Notes under the pieces: model-generated
The model's database searches: none
What the model was told of the DNA's origin: nothing
What the model saw: the letters and a program-made list of their open reading frames with translations, nothing else
Position numbers and translations under genes: made by a program
Assembly (NCBI GenBank): GCA_023396255.1
Contig: JAEWWU010000012.1
Span: 1 to 61,049, forward strand
Reading direction: 5' to 3'
DNA: 61,049 bases
DNA from: Bacteroidota bacterium
Lineage (GTDB): Bacteria; Bacteroidota; Bacteroidia; Bacteroidales; Porphyromonadaceae
Shown: positions 7,297 through 16,250 of the stretch, piece by piece
How the letters are laid out: each line of letters opens with the position of its first letter
Numbering within the stretch: the first letter of the stretch is position 1

Positions 7297-10200
7297 TTAG
7301 GCCATTTTCCCGTGGCAATTCTTGTATTTCTTACCACTGCCACAAGGACAAGGTTCGTTGCGACCGATTTTATTTTCCACGTGAACAGGTTGCTGTTTGG
7401 GGGCCTGAGCTGCCGACGCACTTTCTCCGGCTCTCCTTTGTGCTTCCTGTTGAGTTGCAATCTCGTCCTTTTGTGTACGGTATTTGCTCATATCAGTTTT
7501 GTGTTCGGGAGCAGCTTCACGGACTTGTTCTTGGGTGTCGGAAAGAGGGATGCGTGCTCTCATAAGAATTTTGGCACTGCGTTTGTTCATATCCTCAACC
7601 ATTTGTCGGAATAATTCATAACTCTCCAACTTGTAAATGAGCAGAGGATCTTTGTTTTCGTAGCTGGCATTTTGCACGGAGTTGCGCAATTCATCCATTT
7701 CACGGAGATGCTCTTTCCACGCATCATCTAAAGTATACAGGCAGATGCTTTTTTGAAACTCTTTTATGATGCTCTTGCCTTCGGTTTTGTTGGCTTCTTC
7801 CAAATTACAGGGGATATTGTATACCCTAACTCCATCCGTTATGGGTACAACAATACGTTCGTATTTGGCTGCTTGTTGTTCGTACACATTGTGTATTATG
7901 GGATAGGCTACCGTACAAATTTGATCCATTTTACGACGGAATGTAGCATATACTTGGTCAAATGTTGTCTCGATAATGGCGTTAGCTTTCGTATTCTTGA
8001 ATTCTTCTACGGATAAAGAAGTTTCTACTGTCAGAGTCGATAGCAAGTCGGCTGAAAATCCGGCATAGTCCTCAATCTCTTTATAGTTATTAACTATAGA
8101 AGCAGTGACATCGTACAAGGTGTTAAGAATGTCCAATCCAATCCTTTCCCCCATTAGAGCGTGACGGCGACGTGTGTAGATTACTTCTCGTTGAGAATTC
8201 ATTACATCATCGTACTCCAAAAGTCTTTTGCGAATTCCGAAGTTGTTTTCTTCTACTTTTTTCTGTGCTCTTTCCACGGATTTGCTTAGCATTCGATCTT
8301 CCAAGACATCCCCCTCTTTGAATCCCAACTTATCCATCATAGAAGCTAATCTATCGCTGGCAAACAAGCGCATAAGGTGATCTTCTAAAGAGATAAAGAA
8401 CACAGAAGAGCCGGGGTCTCCTTGACGACCGGAGCGTCCTCTTAGCTGGCGATCCACTCTTCGTGATTCGTGACGTTCGGTACCAATGATAGCCAATCCT
8501 CCGGCAGCCTTAACCTCCGGAGAGAGCTTGATATCCGTTCCACGACCTGCCATATTTGTAGCAATGGTGACTGTCCCTGCTTTTCCTGCTTGAGCAACTA
8601 TATCTGCTTCTTTTTGATGCAGTTTGGCATTGAGGACGTTATGCTCTATTTTCCGTAGAGAAAGCATACGACTGAGCAATTCACTGATTTCAACCGAGGT
8701 CGTACCCACCAAAACAGGTCTTCCTTGCTGAACCAACGTATTGATCTCTTCTATCACAGCACTGTACTTTTCTCTTGCCGTCTTGTAGATACGATCGTTC
8801 ATATCTTTACGGATGACGGGCTTGTTAGTTGGGATAACAACTACATCAAGTTTGTAAATGTCCCAAAGTTCTCCAGCCTCGGTTTCTGCTGTTCCCGTCA
8901 TCCCCGACAGTTTATGATACATACGGAAATAATTCTGTAGGGTGATGGTAGCAAAGGTTTGAGTAGCAGCTTCCACTTTGACGTGTTCTTTGGCTTCGAT
9001 GGCTTGGTGCAACCCATCGGAGTATCTTCTTCCATCCATAATACGCCCAGTTTGTTCGTCTACGATCATTACCTTGTTGTCCATAACAACGTATTGGTCA
9101 TCTTTTTCAAACAAAGTGTAAGCCTTGAATAGCTGATTTACCGTGTGAACACGTTCACTTTTTACAGAATAATTGGTGACAAGCTCATCTTTGGCTTGAG
9201 CATATTCATCAGGATTCAATCCTCTTGTCTCCAATTCCGATAGTTGGGATGCTATGTCCGGAAGAACAAAGAAGTATGGATCGTTCATCCCCTTGGAAAG
9301 AAGGTCAATCCCTTTATCTGTCAGCTCTATGCTATTCATTTTTTCGTCTATCACAAAATACAGCTCATCCGTTACTATATGCATTTGGCGCATATTATCT
9401 TGCATATAGTATTCTTCCGTTTTGAGCATAGAACTCTTGATGCCCGGTTCACTCAAGTATTTGATTAGAGCTTTGGACTTGGGTAGACCCTTGAAAGAGC
9501 GAAACAAGAGAAGGGAGCCCTCTTCTTGTATTTTTTTGTCCTCACTCCCCATCTTCTGTTTGGCCTCCATCAAGAGATTGTTGCATAGTGTTCGTTGTGC
9601 ATTGACCACCTTTTCCACATTTGGAAGGAAAGCTTCAAACATTTGGTCCTCTCCTTTTGGTACGGGACCAGAAATGATAAGAGGAGTACGAGCATCGTCA
9701 ATCAATACGGAGTCCACCTCATCCACAATGGCATAGTTGTGTTTTCTTTGCACCAGATCTTGAGGAGAGTTGGCCATATTATCCCTTAAGTAGTCAAATC
9801 CGAATTCATTATTTGTTCCGAAAGTGATGTCTGCATTGTAGGCTTTTCGGCGCCCTTCGCTATTGGGTTTATGTTTGTCTATACAATCTACAGTTAGGCC
9901 GTGAAACATATAAAGAGGTCCCATCCACTCGGAGTCACGCTTTGCTAGATAGTCGTTTACGGTAACCATATGTACTCCATTTCCGGTAAGTGCATTGAGG
10001 AATACGGGCAAAGTGGCCACAAGAGTCTTACCTTCTCCGGTTGCCATCTCGGCAATATTTCCTTTGTGAAGCACTACACCTCCAATGAGTTGGACATCGT
10101 AGTGGATCATATCCCAAGTGATTTCACTGCCTCCTGCAATCCAGTGGTTTTTATAAACCGCTTTTTCCCCTTCTATCGATACAAAATCGTGATGAATAGA

Positions 10201-10614
10201 TAAGTCTCTATCCATTTGTGTTGCTGTAACTTCAATAGTTTCGTTTTGGGCAAATCGTCGAGCCGTTTCTTTAATTATGGCAAAAGCTTCTGGTAAAATT
10301 TCATCCAATACGATTTCCATTTTATCCAAAATCTCTTTATCGATCTTATCAATCTTATTCCAAGTCTGTTCTCTTTCCTCCAAATCCAAGTCTTCGATAC
10401 CTTGCTTGAGTTTTTCTATCTCTGACCGTTCTTTGGAAACGTATTCTTGTATTTTGGCTTTCAGAATAGAAGTTCTCTCTCTCAAATCGTCATTGGACAA
10501 TGATTCTATTTTGGGGTAGATATCCGCAATTTTATTGATGTATGGGGTAATCTCCTTGAGGTCTCTTTGAGACTTATTCCCGAAGAGGTTCGTTAAAAAT
10601 GTGTTTAGTGACAT
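7297..10614 (-). CDS. secA: Preprotein translocase ATPase SecA
   Basis: SecA drives unfolded preproteins through SecYEG using ATP. The protein has 1105 residues, the long Bacteroidetes form. Visible parts are the DEAD-type motor with MATGEGKTL (Walker A, about residue 190) and VDEVDSVLIDDARTPLIISG (Walker B region), the preprotein cross-linking region, the second motor half with NMAGRGTDIKL and the RQLRGRSGRQGDPG motif, a scaffold and wing region, and a C-terminal zinc tail GRNEPCPCGSGKKYKNCHG. That tail normally binds SecB or phospholipid. It starts 15 bases after the upstream pseudo-phosphatase gene on the same strand. Confidence 0.98.
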   Translation of the reverse strand: MSLNTFLTNLFGNKSQRDLKEITPYINKIADIYPKIESLSNDDLRERTSILKAKIQEYVSKERSEIEKLKQGIEDLDLEEREQTWNKIDKIDKEILDKMEIVLDEILPEAFAIIKETARRFAQNETIEVTATQMDRDLSIHHDFVSIEGEKAVYKNHWIAGGSEITWDMIHYDVQLIGGVVLHKGNIAEMATGEGKTLVATLPVFLNALTGNGVHMVTVNDYLAKRDSEWMGPLYMFHGLTVDCIDKHKPNSEGRRKAYNADITFGTNNEFGFDYLRDNMANSPQDLVQRKHNYAIVDEVDSVLIDDARTPLIISGPVPKGEDQMFEAFLPNVEKVVNAQRTLCNNLLMEAKQKMGSEDKKIQEEGSLLLFRSFKGLPKSKALIKYLSEPGIKSSMLKTEEYYMQDNMRQMHIVTDELYFVIDEKMNSIELTDKGIDLLSKGMNDPYFFVLPDIASQLSELETRGLNPDEYAQAKDELVTNYSVKSERVHTVNQLFKAYTLFEKDDQYVVMDNKVMIVDEQTGRIMDGRRYSDGLHQAIEAKEHVKVEAATQTFATITLQNYFRMYHKLSGMTGTAETEAGELWDIYKLDVVVIPTNKPVIRKDMNDRIYKTAREKYSAVIEEINTLVQQGRPVLVGTTSVEISELLSRMLSLRKIEHNVLNAKLHQKEADIVAQAGKAGTVTIATNMAGRGTDIKLSPEVKAAGGLAIIGTERHESRRVDRQLRGRSGRQGDPGSSVFFISLEDHLMRLFASDRLASMMDKLGFKEGDVLEDRMLSKSVERAQKKVEENNFGIRKRLLEYDDVMNSQREVIYTRRRHALMGERIGLDILNTLYDVTASIVNNYKEIEDYAGFSADLLSTLTVETSLSVEEFKNTKANAIIETTFDQVYATFRRKMDQICTVAYPIIHNVYEQQAAKYERIVVPITDGVRVYNIPCNLEEANKTEGKSIIKEFQKSICLYTLDDAWKEHLREMDELRNSVQNASYENKDPLLIYKLESYELFRQMVEDMNKRSAKILMRARIPLSDTQEQVREAAPEHKTDMSKYRTQKDEIATQQEAQRRAGESASAAQAPKQQPVHVENKIGRNEPCPCGSGKKYKNCHGKMA

Positions 10615-10629
10615 ATATGATGTTATTAT

Positions 10630-12237
10630 TTATTCTGTGTGGTCTGTTATATTCTGTATCTCTGTTATTGGAGGAGCCAGAGCATCCGTCGGTGGTCTGA
10701 TTCTCAGAATGTAGGCTATTGTGGGTGCTAAAGAAAGAGCATCTATGGGTCTTTCTAATTTCAGCGGAGATGTTTTGGGGATTAAAAAGAAAGCAGGGCC
10801 TGATATGATGGCTCCGGAAACTCTTTGATGATTATAATTTCGTCCTCCGGATGTGAGTGTTGCGGAATGCAGAAAAATCAAAACATCGGCTTTGGGATCA
10901 ATAGCTTGTCCCAACAACATACGACGATGCCTGCGAGATAAGTTGTTTGGATTGGACAAGGCGGGTATGGCAGCCTCCACCCCTTCCATCTCAGCGATGA
11001 AAGAGGCTACTTTCTCTCTAATATTGGCAACCGTTAGTCCGGCTTTTTCTATGGCTTCTCTGTTGAGGAAAAGAATTCCATCTCTAATCTCCTTGACCCA
11101 AGTATTACGACCATACATTGCTGTAAGGTACATATTTGTAAGAGCCATACAACGATCCGGAACAAAGGTGGTTGTAACACGACGAGCAGTTGTAGATTGC
11201 CTTCTTTCGGGAATAGGAATACTTCCTGGAGCAGAGCAGAGCATTAAAACATAGCGGTTGCGTCCTACTGTTCTGTCTAAGCTTTGGATGAGAGAGGCTA
11301 TGTCATCATTCGTCCGCTTGTAAGAATCGTAAGTCTCTATGCTGTAATCGGAAAACAAATGACCATCCACGCTCCCCCGAACATTGAGAGTTAATGTTAG
11401 TAATGTAGGGAGTAGGGACGAATTTTTTGCTTCTTCTCCTATGATATGTTGAGCCAATTCAATAACTCTATTGTTCGCTAAAGGAGAAGAGATAAAGTTT
11501 TCAATTCCTTTTGGGGAAGAAAAAGAATACTCGAAGTTCATAGCTCCTCCATTATAGGGGAGCAAACGAGATGCATCTTTTAGGCTGTGACTGCTCCACA
11601 ACGCTCCTTGGATATTTTTGCGAGCTAGTTGCGAAGTGTTGAGTTGCGCTATCGATTGAGGAAGACTCCCATAAAACCCAGAAGTACACCAATTACCGCT
11701 TTTGGGATCAATCCAAATAGCGGCATCGGACTCGGAACCAGCTGATGCCAAGGCATCCTCCGGTTCTGCGGCAACGCTGATTGTGAGGGCTTTGCCCAAA
11801 CTTTCCATCTGGAGGACATCAGAGAGTGTTTCACTTTTTAGAGCCAGCGGAGATAAATGCTGTTGGGTAAAAATTCCGTCAAAGCGTTTGTCATAAAAAA
11901 CAGAACCAGCTATTTGAACATCCTCGTTGTATGTAAGTTTGGTTACTATTTTATGGGTTTGTGGATAAGTCCCTGTATAGATCGAAGCAATGGCGCAGAC
12001 AGGATCGTGTAAATCGAAATCGAAAACCAATTGGGGAATTATGATACCATCTCTATAAAGGGTATTAAACCCATTTTCTTCAAAGGAGGAGCGGTATTGA
12101 GATAATATGTCAGTTCTCAGCCCTTTTACATTTACACAAACTATCATTCGTGGCAAAGTTTGTCCAACAACCTCAACAATAGAAGTCAAGGTGATAAGGG
12201 TAGTTAAGAGTGCGGAGACTTTGCTCTTTATGTTCAT
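10630..12237 (-). CDS. Secreted alkaline-phosphatase-superfamily protein lacking catalytic residues (probable pseudoenzyme)
   Basis: This is a 535-residue protein with a signal peptide (residues 1-26, ending VVGQ). Its fold signature is that of PafA-like phosphatases: SIYTGTYPQTHKI, SDAAIWIDPKSGNW, VDGHLFSDYSIE, and a closing APTIAYILRI segment. Lined up from memory with active PafA proteins, the key residues are gone. The first metal Asp (VVDQMR) is Lys38 in VKGLR. The Thr nucleophile is Pro79. The Asp of the STDYVGH motif is Ser. The ADHG metal pair reads SAPG, and the C-terminal metal His is also missing. Only the His of VDGH remains. The start at 12237 overlaps the lnb stop as ATGA, so translation is coupled to lnb. 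A role as a binding partner or scaffold in the periplasm is inference. Confidence 0.8.
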   Translation of the reverse strand: MNIKSKVSALLTTLITLTSIVEVVGQTLPRMIVCVNVKGLRTDILSQYRSSFEENGFNTLYRDGIIIPQLVFDFDLHDPVCAIASIYTGTYPQTHKIVTKLTYNEDVQIAGSVFYDKRFDGIFTQQHLSPLALKSETLSDVLQMESLGKALTISVAAEPEDALASAGSESDAAIWIDPKSGNWCTSGFYGSLPQSIAQLNTSQLARKNIQGALWSSHSLKDASRLLPYNGGAMNFEYSFSSPKGIENFISSPLANNRVIELAQHIIGEEAKNSSLLPTLLTLTLNVRGSVDGHLFSDYSIETYDSYKRTNDDIASLIQSLDRTVGRNRYVLMLCSAPGSIPIPERRQSTTARRVTTTFVPDRCMALTNMYLTAMYGRNTWVKEIRDGILFLNREAIEKAGLTVANIREKVASFIAEMEGVEAAIPALSNPNNLSRRHRRMLLGQAIDPKADVLIFLHSATLTSGGRNYNHQRVSGAIISGPAFFLIPKTSPLKLERPIDALSLAPTIAYILRIRPPTDALAPPITEIQNITDHTE

Positions 12238-13577
12238 ATTGTAAAAAGACTGCTGTTTTTCTTCTCTTTTTTGCAAAACTGTCTGTCGATGTTTCTGTAC
12301 ACAGTAAGCAGTGTCAAATCTATAAAAAGAATGATACAGTTGATTCCCATAAGTGGTAAGGAAATACCGTGTACAACAAGACTCACAAAGATAATGAAAC
12401 GCAAAGATTTAGCTACTTTGTTGTCTTTCCATTTTCCCCAAATAGAGGGAATTGCCAGCAAATGAACCGGATGGAAAACCAAAAGGTTGATGTTGGGGGC
12501 TGTAAATGGATGTATAGAACAGAAAGATAAAAAGAAAAGTACTCCTCCTATAATAGCCGTGCCCAAAAGTAGTGCAGAAGAAAAAAAATTGTTCAAGTTG
12601 GATACAAATTTGGATCTCGTTCTCCTAGCCGTAAAAGAAGAACAAGCGTATAACATCCAAATAATAATTAGAAGGAATTCGGGATGTTTCCACCACGGGG
12701 TTTTCTGAGGCTGTGTGCCGGGATTAAGACGTGAATATTTGTGTATTTGCGTTACCAGCGTTTTTTGATCTCCTCCTTGGTTGTCCGTAATATATGCAGA
12801 TTTTAAAATGGCATACATCCTCGTGGGTAAAAAGAGCTGTTCTTTCGGAGTCATCTTTTTATCGGCAAGAGAACCCCAAGCAAGATCTAGTCCAAAAATG
12901 AACCAAGGATAGTCTTTTGCTTCATCATATATGGCTTGTCGCCAGGTAAGAGGAACGGCAGAGAGGTGTATAGAATGGTTGGGTAAGTGCTTTTCCAGAA
13001 GGGAATAGAGCCGTGTGGCACAGTTGTCAAAAGCTTCATTGTATAGGTAATACATATTCTCGGGCTTGATGTTCCACTCGAGATAGTTCGCTATGTCAAC
13101 TGCAGTTTGAGAGGGGAGGTTTAAATACAATTCATAAATATCCGATCCCCTATAGAGATACTCGCTAATATATGTTGAAAATGGTTCCTTGCAAACCATA
13201 TATTGGTCTATATGACCGCTAATGAAACTAGTAACAAAACCGGGACGAGACATATCGAAAACACCATAGTTATAAACATCATCGGTGCCTTTTTCGTAGT
13301 TTTGAACTCTGACTGCGGCGTGACCAAATATGGAGTAAATGTAAGCATCATCTCGGGTTGATATCAAGATGCTCACTCGTGTGTGGAATGGGAGAGTTGG
13401 CTGATTGATGCCCACAACATTGACATTGGCATCGGAAGAAGAAACGCTGGGAAAAATATTTTGTTGTGCCCGAGAGAGATACAAAGAGCTGTTCCATAAT
13501 AGAATTAGAAAACAAATTATCGTAAAAGTAGACGACAACTTGGATCTATTCTCGTGCGGAGTAGCTCTTCTTATCAT
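12234..13577 (-). CDS. lnb: Lnb-type lipoprotein N-acyltransferase (DUF4105)
   Basis: The protein has 447 residues, with a membrane anchor near residues 15-33 and a periplasmic DUF4105 domain of about 230 residues, then about four membrane segments at the C-terminus. The domain shows FGHAAVRV and NCATRLYSLLEKH, giving a His-Cys pair like that of NlpC/P60-type acyl-transfer enzymes. Lnb adds the third acyl chain to lipoproteins in Bacteroidetes, which lack the usual Lnt. PorK in this window is a lipoprotein and so a possible substrate. I start at 13577 (MIRRATPHE), 28 bases after dnaJ; longer frames run back into dnaJ. The stop overlaps the next start as ATGA. Confidence 0.75.
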   Translation of the reverse strand: MIRRATPHENRSKLSSTFTIICFLILLWNSSLYLSRAQQNIFPSVSSSDANVNVVGINQPTLPFHTRVSILISTRDDAYIYSIFGHAAVRVQNYEKGTDDVYNYGVFDMSRPGFVTSFISGHIDQYMVCKEPFSTYISEYLYRGSDIYELYLNLPSQTAVDIANYLEWNIKPENMYYLYNEAFDNCATRLYSLLEKHLPNHSIHLSAVPLTWRQAIYDEAKDYPWFIFGLDLAWGSLADKKMTPKEQLFLPTRMYAILKSAYITDNQGGDQKTLVTQIHKYSRLNPGTQPQKTPWWKHPEFLLIIIWMLYACSSFTARRTRSKFVSNLNNFFSSALLLGTAIIGGVLFFLSFCSIHPFTAPNINLLVFHPVHLLAIPSIWGKWKDNKVAKSLRFIIFVSLVVHGISLPLMGINCIILFIDLTLLTVYRNIDRQFCKKEKKNSSLFTI

Positions 13578-13605
13578 AGTGTTGGGGCTATGTGTTTTTT
13601 GTTCC

Positions 13606-14757
13606 CTATTGTAGCATATCTCGATATTTTCTATCAACAGCTTTTCTATCTTTTTCTGTAGGCTGAAAAATGGGAGACTGTTCCATCTTATTGACGAGTT
13701 GCAAATCCTTATCGTCTTTAATTTCAGGAATAAAAACATTTACGTTCACGAGCAAATCTCCCATTCCCATACCGTGTAAATTGGGCAAACCCTTGTTGCG
13801 CATACGTAAGATTTTGCCCGGTTGAGTTCCCGGTTCTATCTTAAGTTTAGCCCTCCCCTCTATGGTAGGAACCTCTACGGATCCCCCTTTGATTGCTGTT
13901 GTTATAGGGATGAGAAGATTATAGATGACATCGTTCCCATTGCGAATTAGATTTTCATCTTCCTCTACCTGGACCAAGATAAGTAAATCCCCGTTGTATC
14001 CTCCATATGGAGCGGCATTCCCTTTATCGGACATAGAGAGTTGCATCCCGTTTTCAACTCCAGCCGGAATTTTGAAGCTGACAGTTTCTTCTCCCTTTTC
14101 AATTCCCTTTCCATTGCAGTGTTTGCAGGGCTTTGTTATTACTTCTCCCAATCCGTTACAAGTGGGGCAGGTCGATTGTGTTTGCATAGCACCAAACATT
14201 GTGTTTGTCACAGTGTAGACAACTCCTGCTCCCTTGCAAGTAGAACAAGTCCTCTTGCCATCGCTTTCGGTGGTACCTCTTCCGTGACAAACGGAGCAAC
14301 TGACGTCTTTTTTGATTTTGACCTTTTTCTCAACGCCGAGTGCGACGTCCTTTAGGGTAAGCTTTACTTTGATGCGTAGATCTGTTCCCCGATGTTTTCG
14401 TGGTCCACTTGTGCCACCAAAACCGCCGAATCCTCCACCAAAATGACCACCAAAAAGATCCCCAAAGCGACTGAATATGTCTTCCATAGAGAATCCTCCT
14501 GTACTAAATCCTCCCATTCCACCGGCTCCATCTACTCCGGCGTGACCAAACTGGTCGTAACGGCTACGCTTCTCCGGATCACTTAAAACATCGTAAGCCT
14601 CGGCCAACTCTTTGAATTTTTCTTCGGCTTCTTTGTCTCCCGGATTTTTGTCAGGATGGTATTTAATGGCTAATTTCCTATAAGCCTTTTTGAGTTCCTC
14701 TTCAGTTGCACCTTTAGAAACACCAAGTATTTCGTAATAATCTTTTTTAGTTGCCAT
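13606..14757 (-). CDS. dnaJ: Chaperone DnaJ
   Basis: DnaJ is a co-chaperone that loads substrates on DnaK and stimulates its ATPase. The protein has 383 residues. It has the J domain (1-70) with the HPD motif in KYHPDKNPGD, a Gly/Phe-rich linker (75-125), four CxxCxGxG zinc repeats (CSVCHGRG, CSTCKGAG, CPTCNGLG, CKHCNGKG) and the C-terminal substrate domains. It lies 54 bases downstream of grpE, the DnaK nucleotide exchange factor, in the common grpE-dnaJ order; dnaK is not in the window. Confidence 0.97.
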   Translation of the reverse strand: MATKKDYYEILGVSKGATEEELKKAYRKLAIKYHPDKNPGDKEAEEKFKELAEAYDVLSDPEKRSRYDQFGHAGVDGAGGMGGFSTGGFSMEDIFSRFGDLFGGHFGGGFGGFGGTSGPRKHRGTDLRIKVKLTLKDVALGVEKKVKIKKDVSCSVCHGRGTTESDGKRTCSTCKGAGVVYTVTNTMFGAMQTQSTCPTCNGLGEVITKPCKHCNGKGIEKGEETVSFKIPAGVENGMQLSMSDKGNAAPYGGYNGDLLILVQVEEDENLIRNGNDVIYNLLIPITTAIKGGSVEVPTIEGRAKLKIEPGTQPGKILRMRNKGLPNLHGMGMGDLLVNVNVFIPEIKDDKDLQLVNKMEQSPIFQPTEKDRKAVDRKYRDMLQ

Positions 14758-14811
14758 TGGTTTTCGTTTCTTGTTACTATCGGTTAAAGACGGTGGAGAT
14801 GTGAGGCAAAA

Positions 14812-15369
14812 TTACTCACCCACAACGACGTGCGCATACCGGATTACTTTCTCGTTTAGAACATATCCTTTCTTTACGCAATCAAGTATTTTCCCTTTTT
14901 GTTCAGGAGTTGGAGCGGGTACTACAGCAATTGCTTCGTGGAAATTGTCGTCAAAAACAGCTCCCTCTGTTTCTATTGCTTTAACTCCTTGCTTGGCGAG
15001 GTATTCGTAAAACTTGTTATATATGATCATAATTCCCTCAAGAATGGGATCCTCCCCGACCTTGTCCGTTGTATGTTTTATGGCAAGGTCAAAATCATCA
15101 ATTATGGGCAACAGATCAACAAGAGCCCGTTCTCCTCCATTTTTTATCAGTTCTGCCTTTTCTTTAAGAGTTCTCTTTCGGTAATTGTCAAACTCTGCCA
15201 TCGTCCTTAGTAGTTGCTCTTTGACAGCAGCGCATTCGTTGGCTTCGGAGTTCTCTTTGGGTTGCTCTTCTATGTTTTCCTGAGAACTGTTCTGATCTGC
15301 TTCTTGTTGAGAGGTTGATTCAACCGATTGCTTTTGAGTTTGCTCGTTTGTGTTTTCTACTTTGTCCAT
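14812..15369 (-). CDS. grpE: Nucleotide exchange factor GrpE
   Basis: GrpE releases ADP from DnaK. The protein has 185 residues. The first 50 or so are acidic and Gln/Ser-rich and probably disordered. A long coiled coil follows (AVKEQLLRTMAEFDNYRKRT, about 55-90), then the beta-wing that contacts DnaK, ending in EKVIRYAHVVVGE. I start at 15369 (MDKVENTNEQ); an in-frame Met at 15423 would add 18 residues with no family support. It is the first gene of the grpE-dnaJ-lnb run. Confidence 0.95.
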   Translation of the reverse strand: MDKVENTNEQTQKQSVESTSQQEADQNSSQENIEEQPKENSEANECAAVKEQLLRTMAEFDNYRKRTLKEKAELIKNGGERALVDLLPIIDDFDLAIKHTTDKVGEDPILEGIMIIYNKFYEYLAKQGVKAIETEGAVFDDNFHEAIAVVPAPTPEQKGKILDCVKKGYVLNEKVIRYAHVVVGE

Positions 15370-15497
15370 ATCGAAAGATATCTGTGTGTTATAATGTCCT
15401 TGCACCAGCAATAAACTTGCCACTCCATAAACATAGTGTGTTTTGCGATCTTTTTGTCAGTAATGGATATCTGATTCTGCCACTTTTACACCCTCTA

Positions 15498-16250
15498 TTA
15501 CAAAAAGATATGGTCGGGATAGCTCACTTTGGCTAAAAACAGTGGTTCTCCCGGTACAGAGGGACCGGCAGCAGATCTGTTGAGTTGCTCTAAAACTTGC
15601 GTTATGCTTTCGGGAGAGCGTTTCCCTATACCGACCTCTACCAACGTACCCACAACGGCGCGTACCATATTGCGCAAGAATCGATTAGCGGTTATCTGAA
15701 ACTTTAGAATAGATCCGTCGTATATGGGTGTCCATTGGGCTTCAATGACGTTGCAGATATTTGTTTTTGTGTCTGTATGCAATTTGCTGAAACTGGTAAA
15801 ATCTTTTTCTCCCAATAGTCGAGAGGCCGCTTGATTCATTTTTTTTACATCGGGTAGAGGATTCATAACCAAGGTCCACTTTCCCCAAAAAGGGTTTTCT
15901 TGCTGTGCAATGAAATAGTTGTAAGTGCGCCAAGTGGCGTCGAACCGAGCGTGTGCTTTGGGTAGAACGGGTAGAATATTCTTGATATAAATATCCCCTC
16001 TGAGGATACCGTTTAGACTGTGCTGTAAACGATGTAGTTCCACTCGATCCGAAGGGAGGTCTGTATGCGCCATTGTGCTTAGGGCATTAACCCCGGTATC
16101 TGTACGCCCGGCTCCAACGATGGAAACTTTTTCCCTATATACTAGAGACAAAGCATCTTCTATTTTTTGTTGTACCGACGGCCCATTGGGTTGCACCTGC
16201 CATCCTTGAAAAGGGGCCCCGTTGTAAGCGATTTCTAAGAAAACTCTCAT
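15498..16250 (-). CDS. truA: tRNA pseudouridine(38-40) synthase TruA
   Basis: TruA isomerises uridines 38-40 in the anticodon stem of many tRNAs. The protein has 250 residues. The catalytic Asp is in GAGRTDTGVNA (about residue 54), and RTYNYFI and NRFLRNMVRAVVGTLVEVG are the other conserved segments. The start is 16250 (MRVFLEIAYNG), which overlaps the topA stop as ATGA, so the two genes are translationally coupled. Longer frames would run into topA. Confidence 0.96.
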   Translation of the reverse strand: MRVFLEIAYNGAPFQGWQVQPNGPSVQQKIEDALSLVYREKVSIVGAGRTDTGVNALSTMAHTDLPSDRVELHRLQHSLNGILRGDIYIKNILPVLPKAHARFDATWRTYNYFIAQQENPFWGKWTLVMNPLPDVKKMNQAASRLLGEKDFTSFSKLHTDTKTNICNVIEAQWTPIYDGSILKFQITANRFLRNMVRAVVGTLVEVGIGKRSPESITQVLEQLNRSAAGPSVPGEPLFLAKVSYPDHIFL

